From: Sinohyriopsis cumingii | Taxonomy: Eukaryota; Mollusca; Bivalvia; Unionida; Unionidae | Assembly (NCBI GenBank): GCA_028554795.2 | Contig: CM068830.1 | Coordinates: 52,276,355-52,340,354 of the forward strand | Reading direction: 5' to 3' | DNA length: 64,000 nucleotides | Shown: positions 14,931 to 26,924 of the stretch, in pieces | Position numbering within the stretch: position 1 is the first letter of the stretch | Layout of the letters: every line of letters begins with the position of its first letter | Position numbers and translations under genes: made by a program | Notes under the pieces: generated by a model | The model's input: only the letters and a program-made list of their open reading frames with translations | Databases searched by the model: none | What the model was told of the DNA's origin: nothing

Positions 14931-17900
14931 TCACTTTTGCTTTAAGGCTCTTAATTATATGTTCAAATGATAAAAGGTGATACATTTAGAGATATTACTT
15001 AACATGTTATAAGTTGAAAAGATTTTAATGGGAACTAATTATTTAATATTGGTGTCTTATAGGTTTTACGAGTCTAGGCTCTTACAATAAATGAGTGAAT
15101 TAGGGTTACAACATTCTGCTTTCCGAACTATTCGCTTAAAAAATCATTTGAAAACGAGCGGAAATCAATAGAATCAATTACTGATCATCTCCAATTTGCT
15201 CAACGCTAAAACTATGTTTCAGACATACCGTTTAGATCTATTTATTTTCCATATTCATCGTTTCTAATTATAATTATTCTATTTATAGCACCGCATTGTA
15301 ACTGCTTGTAATGATCATTTATACTGTAAGAAACGAAGTCCCTACGAAAATAATTTATAACATGTAGAGACTCAGGCAGACATAAACTATAGCCATTTGA
15401 GTCATCTTTGGTGTTACTGATTTGATACCATAACGTAAAGCTATTTTTGTTTGAGTGTGGGTGGGTGGGTCCAAAGCCAGCAAACTTTATCTGATACAAC
15501 AAGTACATGCATGAAGATGAAGTTAGGATATTGTATAATTCTTATTTATAGTATAGCATTGAGAATTTTAGCACTGCGTTTTCGATCATTCAATATGAAT
15601 ACTTTATTTAGTGTCATTATTAGCAGTAATTCCATTTCTGTCTTGCTTCGTGAACATTTCAAGTCTGAAGAAACCATCAGGGAATACAACGGTCCCTGTT
15701 TCATCTTTGTCATTGATGTAACAAAATATTTGTCTGTTTTAGTTAATTTAAAGTATTGGAAATCAAAAACACTGTGATCTGTAAGGAAACAAATAGGTTA
15801 GTATTCCTCTTACGAAATTAGATTCGTAAATAGATTTATTTCTCAGATAACCATAGTATTGCAATATAGATTTCTATACGTCTTGCAGCAATCTAAATAA
15901 TCGACAACTGAAACTTGTCACTTCAACTTATATTCTGTTTTGTATAATCTTATCATAAACTCTTACTCCTTTTCTTCGTTCCTTCCACTGAAAGATATTT
16001 TTCAGCTCTCTAGTGTTTTGGCTCTGGGCGTTCTTAATTTATTCATGACTGCAGTCTTAATATCTTTGTATATGTTATACTCGCTAACTATTAAATTACT
16101 CGTGACTGATATAACTATCACTTATTTCCCAGCTCACTATATCATCAATGCTGTTTAACTCCCTGATAACAAAGCTCACTGTTTCATAGTATTTTAAACA
16201 TTTGTTATATGGCAACGTTTGATTAATTTTTTTTTAGCAGCAAATCCCCGTAGAGTTGCTCCAAAGTCAAACCCAAACCAAAAGGATAATGAACCATATC
16301 TCTCTTACTGTTACTCCTCAACTTGCAACAATTCCAGCGGAAATAATCGCCATGTTAATCTCTACCAAATTCAAAATCTTATTTGCTGCGTTGTATTTCT
16401 TTCTGACGCCTCTAAAATATTCGGTCTTATTATCCAAATTATTATTGCTTTTGATATTTTGCAGCCTTAAAGTAATAACGTTTCCTGTGTATAATACAAA
16501 GGATGTGCACTTGCTGTTTTCTTGTCATTCTATATGCAGAAAAGAGGCTAAACTTGGGACTAATAACCGATATACAAAATTTCACCTTTGGCTCTGTGAC
16601 ACGTTTGATTTTAGCACTTTCATTTGTTGGCTTTCTAACATAGAAATTTAATTATGCTTAGGTCCACTAGTTCTAATTTGATTAGCTTATTATTTGCCTG
16701 GTAGAATATCATGTACTTGTAGATAGTTAATTTCAATCGTACTAAATTAAATGGGAAATATTAGCTTTATGCCTTCATCGAATTCCCTAATTATTTGTGA
16801 AAATTTGTTGGTATGTTAAATATCTGTTCAAAAGCCAACATTAAGACCTGAGTTTAGTGCTGCATGGCAAATAGTATTTAATAATTCTCAGTTACAACTT
16901 ATCACCTAATTTCAGTGTATTCAAGTATTTGGATTTGATTATTCGTTTGTTACAGTAATTCAATACTTGCTTTTAAACAGGTGTCGGAACAGAGTCAACT
17001 TCGTTGAACACGAAGAAAACGACTGTTTGAACTTATTTTAGTTTGGCTTTTAAACTACTTTCAGGCAAAAGTTGATTTCTCTTCTTCCTGTCATAACCTC
17101 TCTGAAATGGCGTTGTAACATTTCTTTGAACATTCATGACTTTGTGTACCTAATATAACTCAATAAGGACAGTTTGACTTGTGAGAAGACTTTGTTATGG
17201 CTTGTTTTCATAAGTGTGTTACACTGGTTATCTTCAATTTATTTCTAACACATTTTCATGCCTCATTTAAGTTCTTAACTAGATCACATTCACTCACATG
17301 TTTCTCGTTTTCTTGTTGGTTTGTTTTGTTTCTTTTCCTCTTCTAACTGTTCGCATAATTTATCTCCAGCTTTTTTCTCTCTCCGTTTCATATATTCCTT
17401 TTTGTCTTCCCCAGTTTCCTTTCCTATCTTAAGACCTTCTCCCACATAATTTTAGTGCTCTTTTAATTTACGATCTTGGCCAAATGATATATATTTTTTA
17501 TCGCTGTTACCCGCATCGCTTATCCACAGTCATTTTTGCACTTTTATGACCACTCTCTACATCCTTTGTACTTTTTCCACGTTTCTCCACACCTTCCATG
17601 CACTTCTCTCATTTGCAGCTGTCGCATATTACAGTTTATATTTGTAGGTTTATAGAAGCCGATGTTGCAGAAATTGGTAATAGATGTAATATTGAATTAT
17701 TATTACGAATAGGTATAATAACAAAACACTTTCGTCCTACTGGAAAACTTTGTTTTTAAGAGACTTTGCTCTCGTTATAAAGTAGCTTTACTGGTCGAAA
17801 GAAACTGGCTGGGTGTTAACACTGGATTCACTTTACTTTTTCGCGTCGTGCTGTGTTATGTTGAGTGAAAACTAATCGAAGGGGGCATTTGTTGTCTTTC

Positions 17901-18165
17901 GTGGTTTAATGCCGGCAGGGGTGAAATTCGTGGGGAACTGCTATACCCTTTCCATTTACACCTCAACCAAAATTGTAGTTAGCGCAGTTGAAATTTTCAT
18001 CTTATTCTGTTGTTTTAAAATGAGTACGGTATAAATGTATTGAAATATTAATTTCCAATCATTTCTTAACGCCAGTTTTAATGAAAAAATGAATTGTTTG
18101 CAATAACTTTAAAACTGAACTTTATGCAACTTTTGTATCATGCCGTTTTTTGAAGAATTATATTT
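14931..18165. other. Intergenic AT-rich DNA, nothing recognised
   Basis: Frames of 70-130 residues occur around 15.2-16.6 kb. They overlap on opposite strands, are dominated by Ile/Leu/Phe/Ser from AT-rich codons and show no domain. Confidence 0.4.
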
Positions 18166-18354
18166 TTAATACTGTCTATACCAGTGTGGATAAAAAAAAA
18201 GTTTAGTACCAGATGCAGTTTTTCTTGCATCCTCCATTCTTTCCTTAGTATGTGCACTTTCTAATTTATCCTCCTTGGCAATTACCAATCGCTCTTGTAC
18301 CCTATCTGTACGAAATCTAACACAGTCAAATTTTATTTTAGTCCAACACTTCAC
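18166..18354 (-). other. Small charged protein-like frame, unrecognised
   Basis: This 62-codon minus-strand frame has a composition unlike the AT-derived frames around it (RFRTDRVQERLV, KEDKLESAH, RMEDARKT). It ends with a short aromatic tail. It may be an old exon or a transposon scrap. It lies about 490 bases upstream of the plus-strand TATA box at 18,844. No splice partners were found. Confidence 0.2.
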
Positions 18355-18782
18355 CCTCAGTAATTAAAACGGAAACAAATCTGAGTTGGACCCATCCCTT
18401 TTCGCCCCACACACTTTAAAACGTGTATCATACGTGTCCATATTTTCGTCCATCGAAAAACAAAACGTTTACTTATGTGCAGATGATTGCACTAAAACTA
18501 GATCATTTTAAGAAATAGTAAACTAAAGGATGGCATATTAGGCTAAAATGTTATGTCAATAAACGTTTTAAAACGTCTTAAGGCCCAAAACAGAAGCAAA
18601 AACGTAAAATGCTTTTAAATATGGAACTAGTGAACCAACAGCAAACTACGATGAAACAATTTGTCAGACCATATGTATATACAAGAAGCATTTAAAAATA
18701 ATTTAATGACAAAAATCAGAACTATATAGGCTCTTAGTCAAGTAATAAAATATTTCTTTTTCATTTCCTGAAAGGTGTGTTC

Positions 18783-18851
18783 CGATTGGACAGGCGTGGC
18801 AAGAAAGCTCTAACTTCCGCATTTGGTAGCCACAAACTTCCTTTATATAAA
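18783..18851 (+). promoter_or_regulatory. Core promoter of the small-peptide gene
   Basis: A clear TATA box (TATATAAA) lies at 18,844-18,851. An inverted CCAAT box (GATTGG) at about 18,784 is 60 bases further upstream. Transcription would start near 18,875-18,882. A 5' exon with an ATG and a usable splice donor at 18,939 follows at the right distance. Confidence 0.55.
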
Positions 18852-18929
18852 CGAGATGTGTTCTCGCTGTGCGGTATCTGCAAAAAGGAAGATTCTCACT
18901 GAGATCCAGGATTACCTGGGAAAAGGAAG

Positions 18930-20415
18930 ATGATCAAGGTAACCAATTCAATACTTTATTTGTTTTAATTACCAATTTTGTCACGCACTTATAAAAGTAT
19001 AAGAGAACACGTGCATTTTGTGCGAACTCTCTACTTCGTTATTGTTTATACTATTAGTTGCCAATATTGTCAAGAAAATTGGAAATCGAAACAAAAAATA
19101 ATTCGTGTTAAATTCCATGAGGAATGAATATTTTTGAAGGTCATTTTGTAGCCTTTTTAGACATCGCTGTTAATTTTGTTTAACTTAATGTGTTGTAAGG
19201 TGATCACGCCAAAAATAACCCATTTTTACTTATCAAGGATGAAATACAAATTGCAATATAGTAATAATTTAGTTCTTTCAAATGATAGTTTAGGCTCCCA
19301 TTTAATGCACTCATTATCTATTAACACAATATTTCGCTATGTTCTACTTGACATTTCCTGCTCTTAGTTGACTTTCATAATTTATAATGCAAGAGTTTAA
19401 TAAAGATATATGTTTGCTGTTAAAATTTCTGAACCCTATCAAAAGAGACGTATTATTTTTAATAATTTTAGCTTGAAGTACACATAACCCTGTGGAGTCA
19501 GTTTAATGGTTTCGTTCTAGAACAATTTGGATTAGCAAAGACAACCTCGCAAGTTTTAGAATTGAAGACAGGAAAAATAATTAAAGCAATTGAAAACACA
19601 TCTGTATCTTAGTTACCTTCTATAATATAAAAAAATCAGTATGCATGGTCTTTTAGTCAACTTCTTTCAGATTACCATCTCCTCCCCCTGTACATCTTAA
19701 CGGCAATGCTCTTACGTATGTCAAAAGTTATACGTATTTGGGTCATATTTTGGAATCCAATCGGTCAGATAATGAAGATATGAAGAGACATTACCGATTT
19801 TTGTGTACTCGAACAAACATGCTTCTACGTAAATTTAAGAATTGTTCATTGAATATCAAAATTAGATTATTCAAATCTTACTGATGCACTTTGTATTGTG
19901 CTCCTCTGTGGACAAACTTTAGTGACTGTGAGAAAAGAAAACTAGTTATTGGTTATAATAATAATAGTCTTCGTTTTCTATTAGGTCTTTCTGGATGGAA
20001 CAGTGCCTCCAACATGTTTGTAAATTATAATGTATTCAGTTTTGATGAGAAAGTATGTATTCTCGATGATGACAAGAATATCTAGTTGTAAGAACTGTTT
20101 ATTGAAATCTCTTTGGAACTATGGCATTCATTTAAATTCTCATATTATTAGCAAATGGAACAAATTACTCTTTAAATGTGCCCCTTAATTTTATTCTTAA
20201 CAGTGTAGGGCGCAGTTAATTTTTGTAGATGTATCTGTATTCTTGTATGTATGATATATATGTTCTTTTATGAATATTTACGATGTTTTTACTTTATATC
20301 TATATTTTAATTTTGATGTATAGTCTATGAAGTATGAAATAAAGAATTCTTATCTTATCTTAACTAATTTAAATTTTGATTCTTGGTCAGAAAATATTCT
20401 CATCATTCCATTTAC

Positions 20416-20469
<54 letters not shown>

Positions 20470-20836
20470 AACACTTAAATCGTTTCTTTAAAAATCTTAA
20501 ACATTTTTATTCAAAAACTACTATAGGAACTAACCATTACAGTTACATAGAAAAGTTTAATCACGGTCTGGTAGAGCTCGAAAAATTGCAGACATGAAAG
20601 AAGCCACAAACTATTATGGTTTTCTCTTCCTGGTGCCCTGGAATCTTTTATGCATATTGAAATATTTTTTGAGCTAGACCGATTATGCTTGGGAATGATT
20701 TCGAGAATTTATCAATATAATATTGTCAGATTAAATATTATAAAAATCACTGATAAAGCAGACATTAATATTTTCGTCGACAGCAAGGAAGTAATTAATT
20801 AAATAAGTAAGTATTAACGCAAGTCTCAAAGAAGGA

Positions 20837-20923
<87 letters not shown>

Positions 20924-22675
20924 TAACTACCCATAACATTATTTGGATAGACATAAGATTTAAAACTATTAAGACAGATGAAAAATTGACAAAAACATGT
21001 AGACATTACTGTACGATCTTCGGTTCTATTTTTAGATGAAGCTGCTCTTTGTGATTTCGCTGGCCGTTTTGCTTTTCGGGACTACTTTTGCCGCAACGAG
21101 CAGTAGCAGCATAATTAGCTCGATACTTCCTCTGATAATCTTAATCTTCATCCTTCCTATATTCTTTGGTAAGTTAATGTATGCATACCATATTTAATGG
21201 TTCGATCAAAAAATGGATAATTACTGCGAATATTATTTCTTTAACAATTTATCGGTAACTTTATATTCTTTCATCATCAGTCTGGTTTTAGGTGGTATAA
21301 CATCCGCTCATAAATATCATAATTGTGACTATTATTTAAGTATACATATTTGTGTGTCTTAAAAAAGGGAAAGGACTCCTAATTTGTTTTTATTTGGTTT
21401 ATGATTCACGTGGTAAATAATGCATGTACAGAGTATTAACAATCATATCCGACTTGTTTTATAAAAATAGATTCCTGAGTACTCAAGACATATTTGGAAC
21501 GCTAATGCTTTGACCGCAGATCCTTCCAACATGTTCTTTGATACCCGGCCAAAATCAGCAAGGCAATTTCATAGGCCGGTAACTAGTAAAATCTCTGTCT
21601 CCCGATTAGTTGACTGTGTTATGGAATAAGGAGCAATGAACCAGACTAATGGGAGCGATGCGTCATAATGTAACATGCACGACGATTCCGTCCTTTAAGT
21701 AAGTTAGTCAAGTACGGTCTCATAGGGTCGGGAAGTGCGGTGCACTTGTCATCAAAACCCCTCCTGCTCAAGCTGACCTTTGCGTACAATATAATCGTGT
21801 AAAATCCGTTTGCAGTTTTTTAATTGGTCACAGAACTTAGTTTTATTCAAATTTTTCATATCAAGACACTGGCTTTTAAAGTTATTCTTGGTCATACTTC
21901 TGCGTAATGTTTCAATAATTTTTAATGAGTTTTAACCATTTTATCCCATAAATCAAGATTTTAAATAATCTATCTAGACGATTTAGCACAGGTGTTACAT
22001 AGTGAATTTACAAGCACTATGACAGGGAGCGAGTAGCTACTAGGCATGTTAACATGTCTTGAAGGGCATATGATAGTAGCACTCTGCTCCATAATCTGAC
22101 AATTTACTATCCAATTTTGGACATTATCCTTACGTCGAGGAAAACATAATTATGATACGATTATAACAAAATAGTTCAAAACACCTGGTTCCTTTAATTT
22201 GTTTGTTGTGATGGCTTGCCAAAGTAATTGAAATATGTCTCGGTTGTAATTTTTACAACGTAAAATTCGTCGAAAACGTGTTAACAGAAGTTTTTACAAA
22301 ACTAAAAAAAATTGTTATCAAATCTTGGTATCAGAGATGTGTAGTTTTTGGACGTTGTCCAGATGTTCAGTTTCAGAGACATGTCAATCTTGAATGTAGT
22401 CGAAAAAATCCATAATGCCTAAATAAAAGCCACATATTTTGAAAATGCCAGAATTTATGACGTTTGAGGACAGTAGTTGTGGTCATATCCACTCAAGCAT
22501 TTCAGCCACAGAAAGCACATAATTATTAGTATTAGACCCCTGTAATCCCTATTATTGGCTGATCTTACATATGGACAGTCAGATGTGCAAGATACATATG
22601 AAAAAAAATTTCAACTTGAAATTGTAAAAATGGTAAATGTACAGTCCGAATATATCCTTAAAATTCAACTCGATC

Positions 22676-22763
<88 letters not shown>

Positions 22764-23097
22764 GGTCAGTCTTTGTATATCAAACTAAATTTTATGATCC
22801 CAATATTTTAATACAAAAGTTTTTATCCAAACCAATCACGATCTGGATCTACCAGATTATTCAGGGCCGATCTGACCATAAAGGGTGCCGAGTTTTAAAG
22901 GACGGTTAATTAGACGGAGGTGAATTTTTTTCGGAGTCGGGTGGGTTGGTGAATCGCCAAAGTCATAGTTTACCCAGGGCGCGAAAACATTGATCCGACC
23001 CTGCCTATATCTATCTATCTATCTATCTATCTATCTACCTATCGTTTTGCTCTTTACAGGTGCAGTGGGAGGCGTTGCAGGTGGCATTGGAAAGTAG
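18930..23097 (+). CDS. Small secreted hydrophobic peptide, spliced, novel
   Basis: Proposed coding exons are 18,930-18,938, 21,036-21,168 and 23,060-23,097. ATG at 18,930 has A at -3 and contributes Met-Ile-Lys. It splices in frame onto ATG at 21,036, so the protein has 59 residues, or 56 from the second ATG. A good signal peptide ([19 protein letters not shown]) ends with a plausible cleavage site. The ~37-residue remainder has a Ser cluster (TSSSS), a strongly hydrophobic stretch with two prolines ([15 protein letters not shown]) and a Gly-rich tail ([12 protein letters not shown]). It has no cysteine and its only charge is the final lysine. Acceptors TTTTTAG and TTTACAG and donor GTAAGT fit. 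Exon 3 ends at 23,107 with GTAAGT, only ten bases after the stop. I do not recognise the family. A secreted membrane-active peptide or a short two-helix membrane protein are both possible. Confidence 0.6.
19640..20365 (+). mobile_element. LINE 3' fragment (C-terminal RT region), in intron 1 of the small-peptide gene
   Basis: The translated stretch at about 19,690-20,060 contains [10 protein letters not shown] and [10 protein letters not shown]. After an in-frame stop it contains CAPLWTNF and [13 protein letters not shown]. This pattern follows the reverse transcriptase in Jockey/CR1-type non-LTR retrotransposons. The fragment ends AATAAAGAATTC followed by CTTATCTTATCTTA, a typical short-repeat 3' tail. 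It is 5' truncated and carries stops. The clade is not certain. Confidence 0.7.
20417..20465. repeat. (TA)n microsatellite
   Basis: AT dinucleotide tract of about 49 bases in intron 1 of the small-peptide gene. Confidence 0.9.
20838..20920. repeat. (TA)n microsatellite
   Basis: AT dinucleotide tract of about 80 bases, 115 bases upstream of coding exon 2 of the small-peptide gene. Confidence 0.9.
21175..22678. other. Intron 2 of the small-peptide gene, no repeat recognised
   Basis: This is AT-rich sequence between the donor at 21,169 and the (TA)n tract. No other feature was recognised. Confidence 0.4.
22679..22760. repeat. (TA)n microsatellite
   Basis: AT dinucleotide tract in intron 2 of the small-peptide gene. 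Confidence 0.9.
23005..23042. repeat. (CTAT)n microsatellite just upstream of exon 3
   Basis: Short CTAT tetranucleotide run that ends about 17 bases before the acceptor of coding exon 3. Confidence 0.85.
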
Positions 23098-23115
23098 GAT
23101 ACTTTCAGTAAGTAA

Positions 23116-23119
<4 letters not shown>

Positions 23120-23208
<89 letters not shown>

Positions 23209-23245
23209 ACAGTATGTATGTATATATGTATGTATGTATGTATGT
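23120..23245. repeat. (TG)n/(TA)n/(GTAT)n compound microsatellite
   Basis: A GT run, a long AT run (about 23,127-23,206) and a GTAT run lie directly after the exon 3 donor. Confidence 0.9.
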
Positions 23246-23424
23246 GCGAATGCATAAATGAATATATGTGAATATATGTGTTGGATATCTTTGTCTTCAT
23301 GTTAATATGTTGGCAATTATGTAGATGGGTAGGAGGGGATGGCTATATATATAGTAATAGAGGGATCAAGTAAAATGGCATTTATGTTACTATGCACTAC
23401 ATGTATATGTCTTCTTGCATATAG

Positions 23425-23505
23425 GCACAAGAGAACAGATTAGTGAGAAATTGCAAACATTGGTACGAATGTCGAAACTGTATTGAATAAAAGCACAATT
23501 AATTC
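23425..23505 (+). other. 3'UTR exon and polyadenylation signal of the small-peptide gene
   Basis: An acceptor (CTTGCATATAG) is followed about 60 bases later by AATAAA at 23,486-23,491. Joined to the donor at 23,108, it gives a short, simple terminal exon. The exact cleavage point is inferred. Confidence 0.5.
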
Positions 23506-23509
23506 AAAC

Positions 23510-24235
23510 GGTTTATTTTATTGGCTGAGAAACATGTATATAACTTATGATAATATACACTGAAAATGTAACGCTTGGATTTGAGAAATTTAATTTATGA
23601 CTAAGAGACAAGCTTGAAAAGCATATCGTCTTAAGTCCTCCAAACGCACCTTTGTACAGGTGTGTTTTAATAAAATATATTATTTATTATTTCTGTTTGC
23701 AGTACGGGCCTTGTCAAGACTTCTCGTTGAATGCGCAATAACTAAACGAGAAAAAGACTTGCAGAACAGATCTGAAAATAAATGGTGCTTTTTAAGATCA
23801 ATATATTACTATTTGCCCATAACAAATGAAATAAATATTTTCGTTCACTTCTTCGTGAGTTCTTCGTTTGTGTTACTTTTGGGGGATTTGTTATTTATTC
23901 GCACGCGCGCGCGCGTGTGTGTGGGTGTACTGTCTAAAGATTTGCAAAATTCTGTTACTGTGTTTGTGCCATTCCTCTAGAATCCACTTATATTTCCCTC
24001 AAAACCTGATCCAAAGGTTCTAAATATAGTTTGAAGTGTGGTTATTTCCAATTACCTTTATCACTTTATTTACTTGTTTAAAACACAGTTTCATCAAAGA
24101 TCACCACATTTTGTTTTATAGACGTTCTAATTCGGAATTTGGAGGTTCATTTCATACCCGATTAGTAATCACTTTCCCCCAACTCCTCACTAACAGCCCC
24201 CCACCCCACCCCACAATAAAAGGAAAACACTAGTG
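23510..24235. other. Intergenic spacer
   Basis: A short alternating CG/TG tract lies near 23,900-23,925. No gene or transposon was recognised. Confidence 0.4.
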
Positions 24236-24239
24236 GTTC

Positions 24240-25250
24240 GACGCTAGCGATGGAAATGATACCCGCTCAAGCTATGAATGCATTGAAAGGCCTAGGTTTT
24301 TCTGTAGCATCAGGATGGAGCTTGAGAGCTCAGGATAAAATTACAACCTTACTTCTTATATGGGGAAAACCTAGAAGAAGATACAATGGCGTAAACAACA
24401 TACGAAATAGTAGAACGACTGTGCCGCAACCTAGAGAGCTGACAGCAAAACAACTTCGAGCAAACCGTCTACAGTCGCCAAACCAAGACAAGAGCCGTAC
24501 AGCAGCTGGAAATGTCCGTTACACCACCACCGAAGACGAAACAAAAGATACAACCCACTCAACTGCAAGAAGGGTCTACGGCTGTGCAAGATAAACGACT
24601 GCAACACCAAAACAGCTTGAAGCAGTGACTAGAAGAAAGTTGACTTTAACTCCATCACCGCCACCACCACCACCTTCAGCACCACTGCCAACATCATCCC
24701 CGTCAAATCAACTGGAACCTGCATTAACTTCACCACCCAAGCCGACAGGACCGAGTGTGTATAAACATGACTTGTATCAGGCAAACAGACATGTCGCCTA
24801 GGGATATTCGGAAGACTACGGTTTGAAAAACCTGTGGCACAATGTAGCAGAGGCCCAAATCTTTATGGACGAATTAACACCCTCATACTCAGCAAATGGG
24901 AAGAATCTCCGAAGAACATAACCAGACCCAGTAACTCCGAATTAAAACAAGCAGTGGCTAAATTAAAAAAATGAGAGGGGAAATACTACAGGAATGTCCA
25001 GCCAACCTGTCTGTCATGATTGCATCCTTACTGAGAATACATCATGGGCTGGACGAGCCGTCAATTTGCTTCCCACTTCTAACGCAAGACTGGATACTAA
25101 TGGATCTGATAGAACCTGGGCCGCTGAAAGATCGTCCCCTGAGACACTACTCACCTCCATCAGAGTATATGTCAGTGGGTGGAATTCAACTAAAATAGTC
25201 CTTTTAAGGACTACCAAATTGCCTGTTATCATGAGGTTTTCATTTTGGAA
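24240..25250 (+). pseudogene. Degraded coding block, unrecognised
   Basis: Base composition changes sharply to a more GC-rich, codon-like texture. Protein-like reading moves between frames: TTYEIVERLCRNLES, then RQTKTRAVQQLEMSVTPPP, then QLEAVTRRKLTLTPS with a proline run near 24,657-24,700, then LKNLWHNVAEAQIFMDELT and later SSQPVCHDCILTENTSWAG. Single-frame pieces include 24,250-24,594 and 24,971-25,254. The frame changes and stops suggest a decayed gene or a transposon gag-like protein. I do not recognise the family and assign no function. Confidence 0.35.
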
Positions 25251-25559
25251 TTAAGAAAACCTCTATCTTAAACCTAATTCGATTATTTCGATACCGCCAT
25301 CAAAATTTTACATACTGTGCATTTTGTTTTATTCCTATGCGTAATAATTGTCATTTTGACTTACACCGATTGGTATTATTTAAATTTAGAGGAAAAAGTA
25401 CACTTTGTACATAAAATTCCAAATCTTACTATTTATAGGAAAATTATTTTAACTCAATTGATTCGGCTAATTGCATAGGTGGCTTACACATTGTTGGGAT
25501 TCTTTATTGTCCATTAGTAACAACTGGACTTAATTTGAAATAAGTACGGGTTGGCGTTT

Positions 25560-25950
25560 TGGGGAGTACACGTCATCCATGGCTGGCTTGCCGAGTTCCT
25601 TGCCTCCTTGCCGCACTCGGACATCTTACACTGACGGATATGTGGAATCATTTCCACCCGTCAAAAAAACAGGTGTCCTGATGTGACGTCATCGCTGCCG
25701 ACCAATCGTGGCGGGCGTTACATTCTGCTTGGGTTGACACCTGGTGCCTTCCATCTCAGCTGAATACCAACTTTTTTATCATGAGTGCGTGTTGGGTTCA
25801 TTCTCACTCATGACGGACCTACATTCAGGACGTTAGGGACTAATTAGGCCCACGATCTGAAGGCAAAATTAATTACTGTTCTGTGAACACCTAAATGCCT
25901 GCAGGATGAGGCACTAATTCCTTCACCCAGGAGTAATCAAACAATCAGCT
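25560..25950. other. GC-richer patch with CRE and CCAAT motifs
   Basis: A palindromic TGACGTCA lies near 25,684, with CCAAT about 20 bases further on and a GGCGGGCG stretch. An 8-bp inverted repeat (CAGGTGTC ... GACACCTG) brackets the patch. A second inverted pair (CATGAGTG ... CACTCATG) follows. It could be a promoter or the end of a small transposon. No transcript can be inferred. Confidence 0.3.
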
Positions 25951-25984
25951 CTAATTTTCTTATCACGGGTTGGGGCATTAACAT

Positions 25985-26815
25985 CTGTCTGGTTGTTCTA
26001 TCACGAGCATGGACTGGTGCATTATCATATGTCGGGAAGTTCTATTCCAAGCATCGGTTGGAGCATTGTGATATGTCGGGAAGTTCTATCACAAGCATCG
26101 CTTGGAGCATTATCATATAATTGGTGACTATATGACTATCATGATTTGGGGCGTTGTCATCTTTCTGGTGGTTCTATCACGGACATGGGTCGGAGCATTA
26201 ACAATATATTTCTGGTGGTTATATCACGGGTTTGGGTTGTGACAATATCATTTATCTAATGGTTCTATCTCTAGCATGATTTTGTTCATTATCATATATC
26301 TGGTGGTTCTATCATGATCATGAATTTGGGGCATTTATCATTTTCTGGTGATTTTTATCACGGGCACGTGTTCATATATAGGGTGGTTCTGTCACGAGCA
26401 TGGGTTGGGGCAATATCATCTTTCTGTTAGATCTTTCCCTCTCACTATCATATATCTAATAGTTCTATCACTAGCATGGATTAGGGCATTGCCATCTTTC
26501 ATGCGCTTATATCAGCTGCATGGATTGAGACAATGGCATATATCTGGCGGTACCGTCATCAGCATGGACCGGGGCGTTACCATCTATCTAATGGTTCCAC
26601 CACCAATACGGATTTGAACATTATCGTCTACTAATGACTCTAGTATAACAATTATTCGGGTGGTTTTGTGTAGCAAAGGTTGCGACAATAGCATATATTG
26701 AGCGGTTCTATCAGCAGTATGGACTGGTACATGAGCATATATCTAGTGGTCCTGTCATAACATGGGTTTGGGGTATTAACATCCACTTTGTGTTCCTGTC
26801 AGGGTCTGCATCTTT
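25985..26815. repeat. Degenerate ~45-bp tandem array
   Basis: The theme is GGTTCTATCACGAGCATGG, then TTGGGGCATTATCAT, then ATATCTGGT. It repeats roughly every 45 bases for about 830 bases, with many substitutions and some dropped units. Divergence is high, so the array is old. Confidence 0.8.
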
Positions 26816-26924
26816 CTGTCTGTCTGTCTGTCTGTCAGTCGTTCATGATTGTAGATTTTAAGGGTCTTTTATAAACAACGTATTCCATTACCAAAGTTTG
26901 CTCATTATTGTAGAGTGAACCTTA

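Noticed and set aside
15242..16651. Several 70-130-codon frames
   Set aside because: AT-derived composition, opposite-strand overlap and no recognisable domain.
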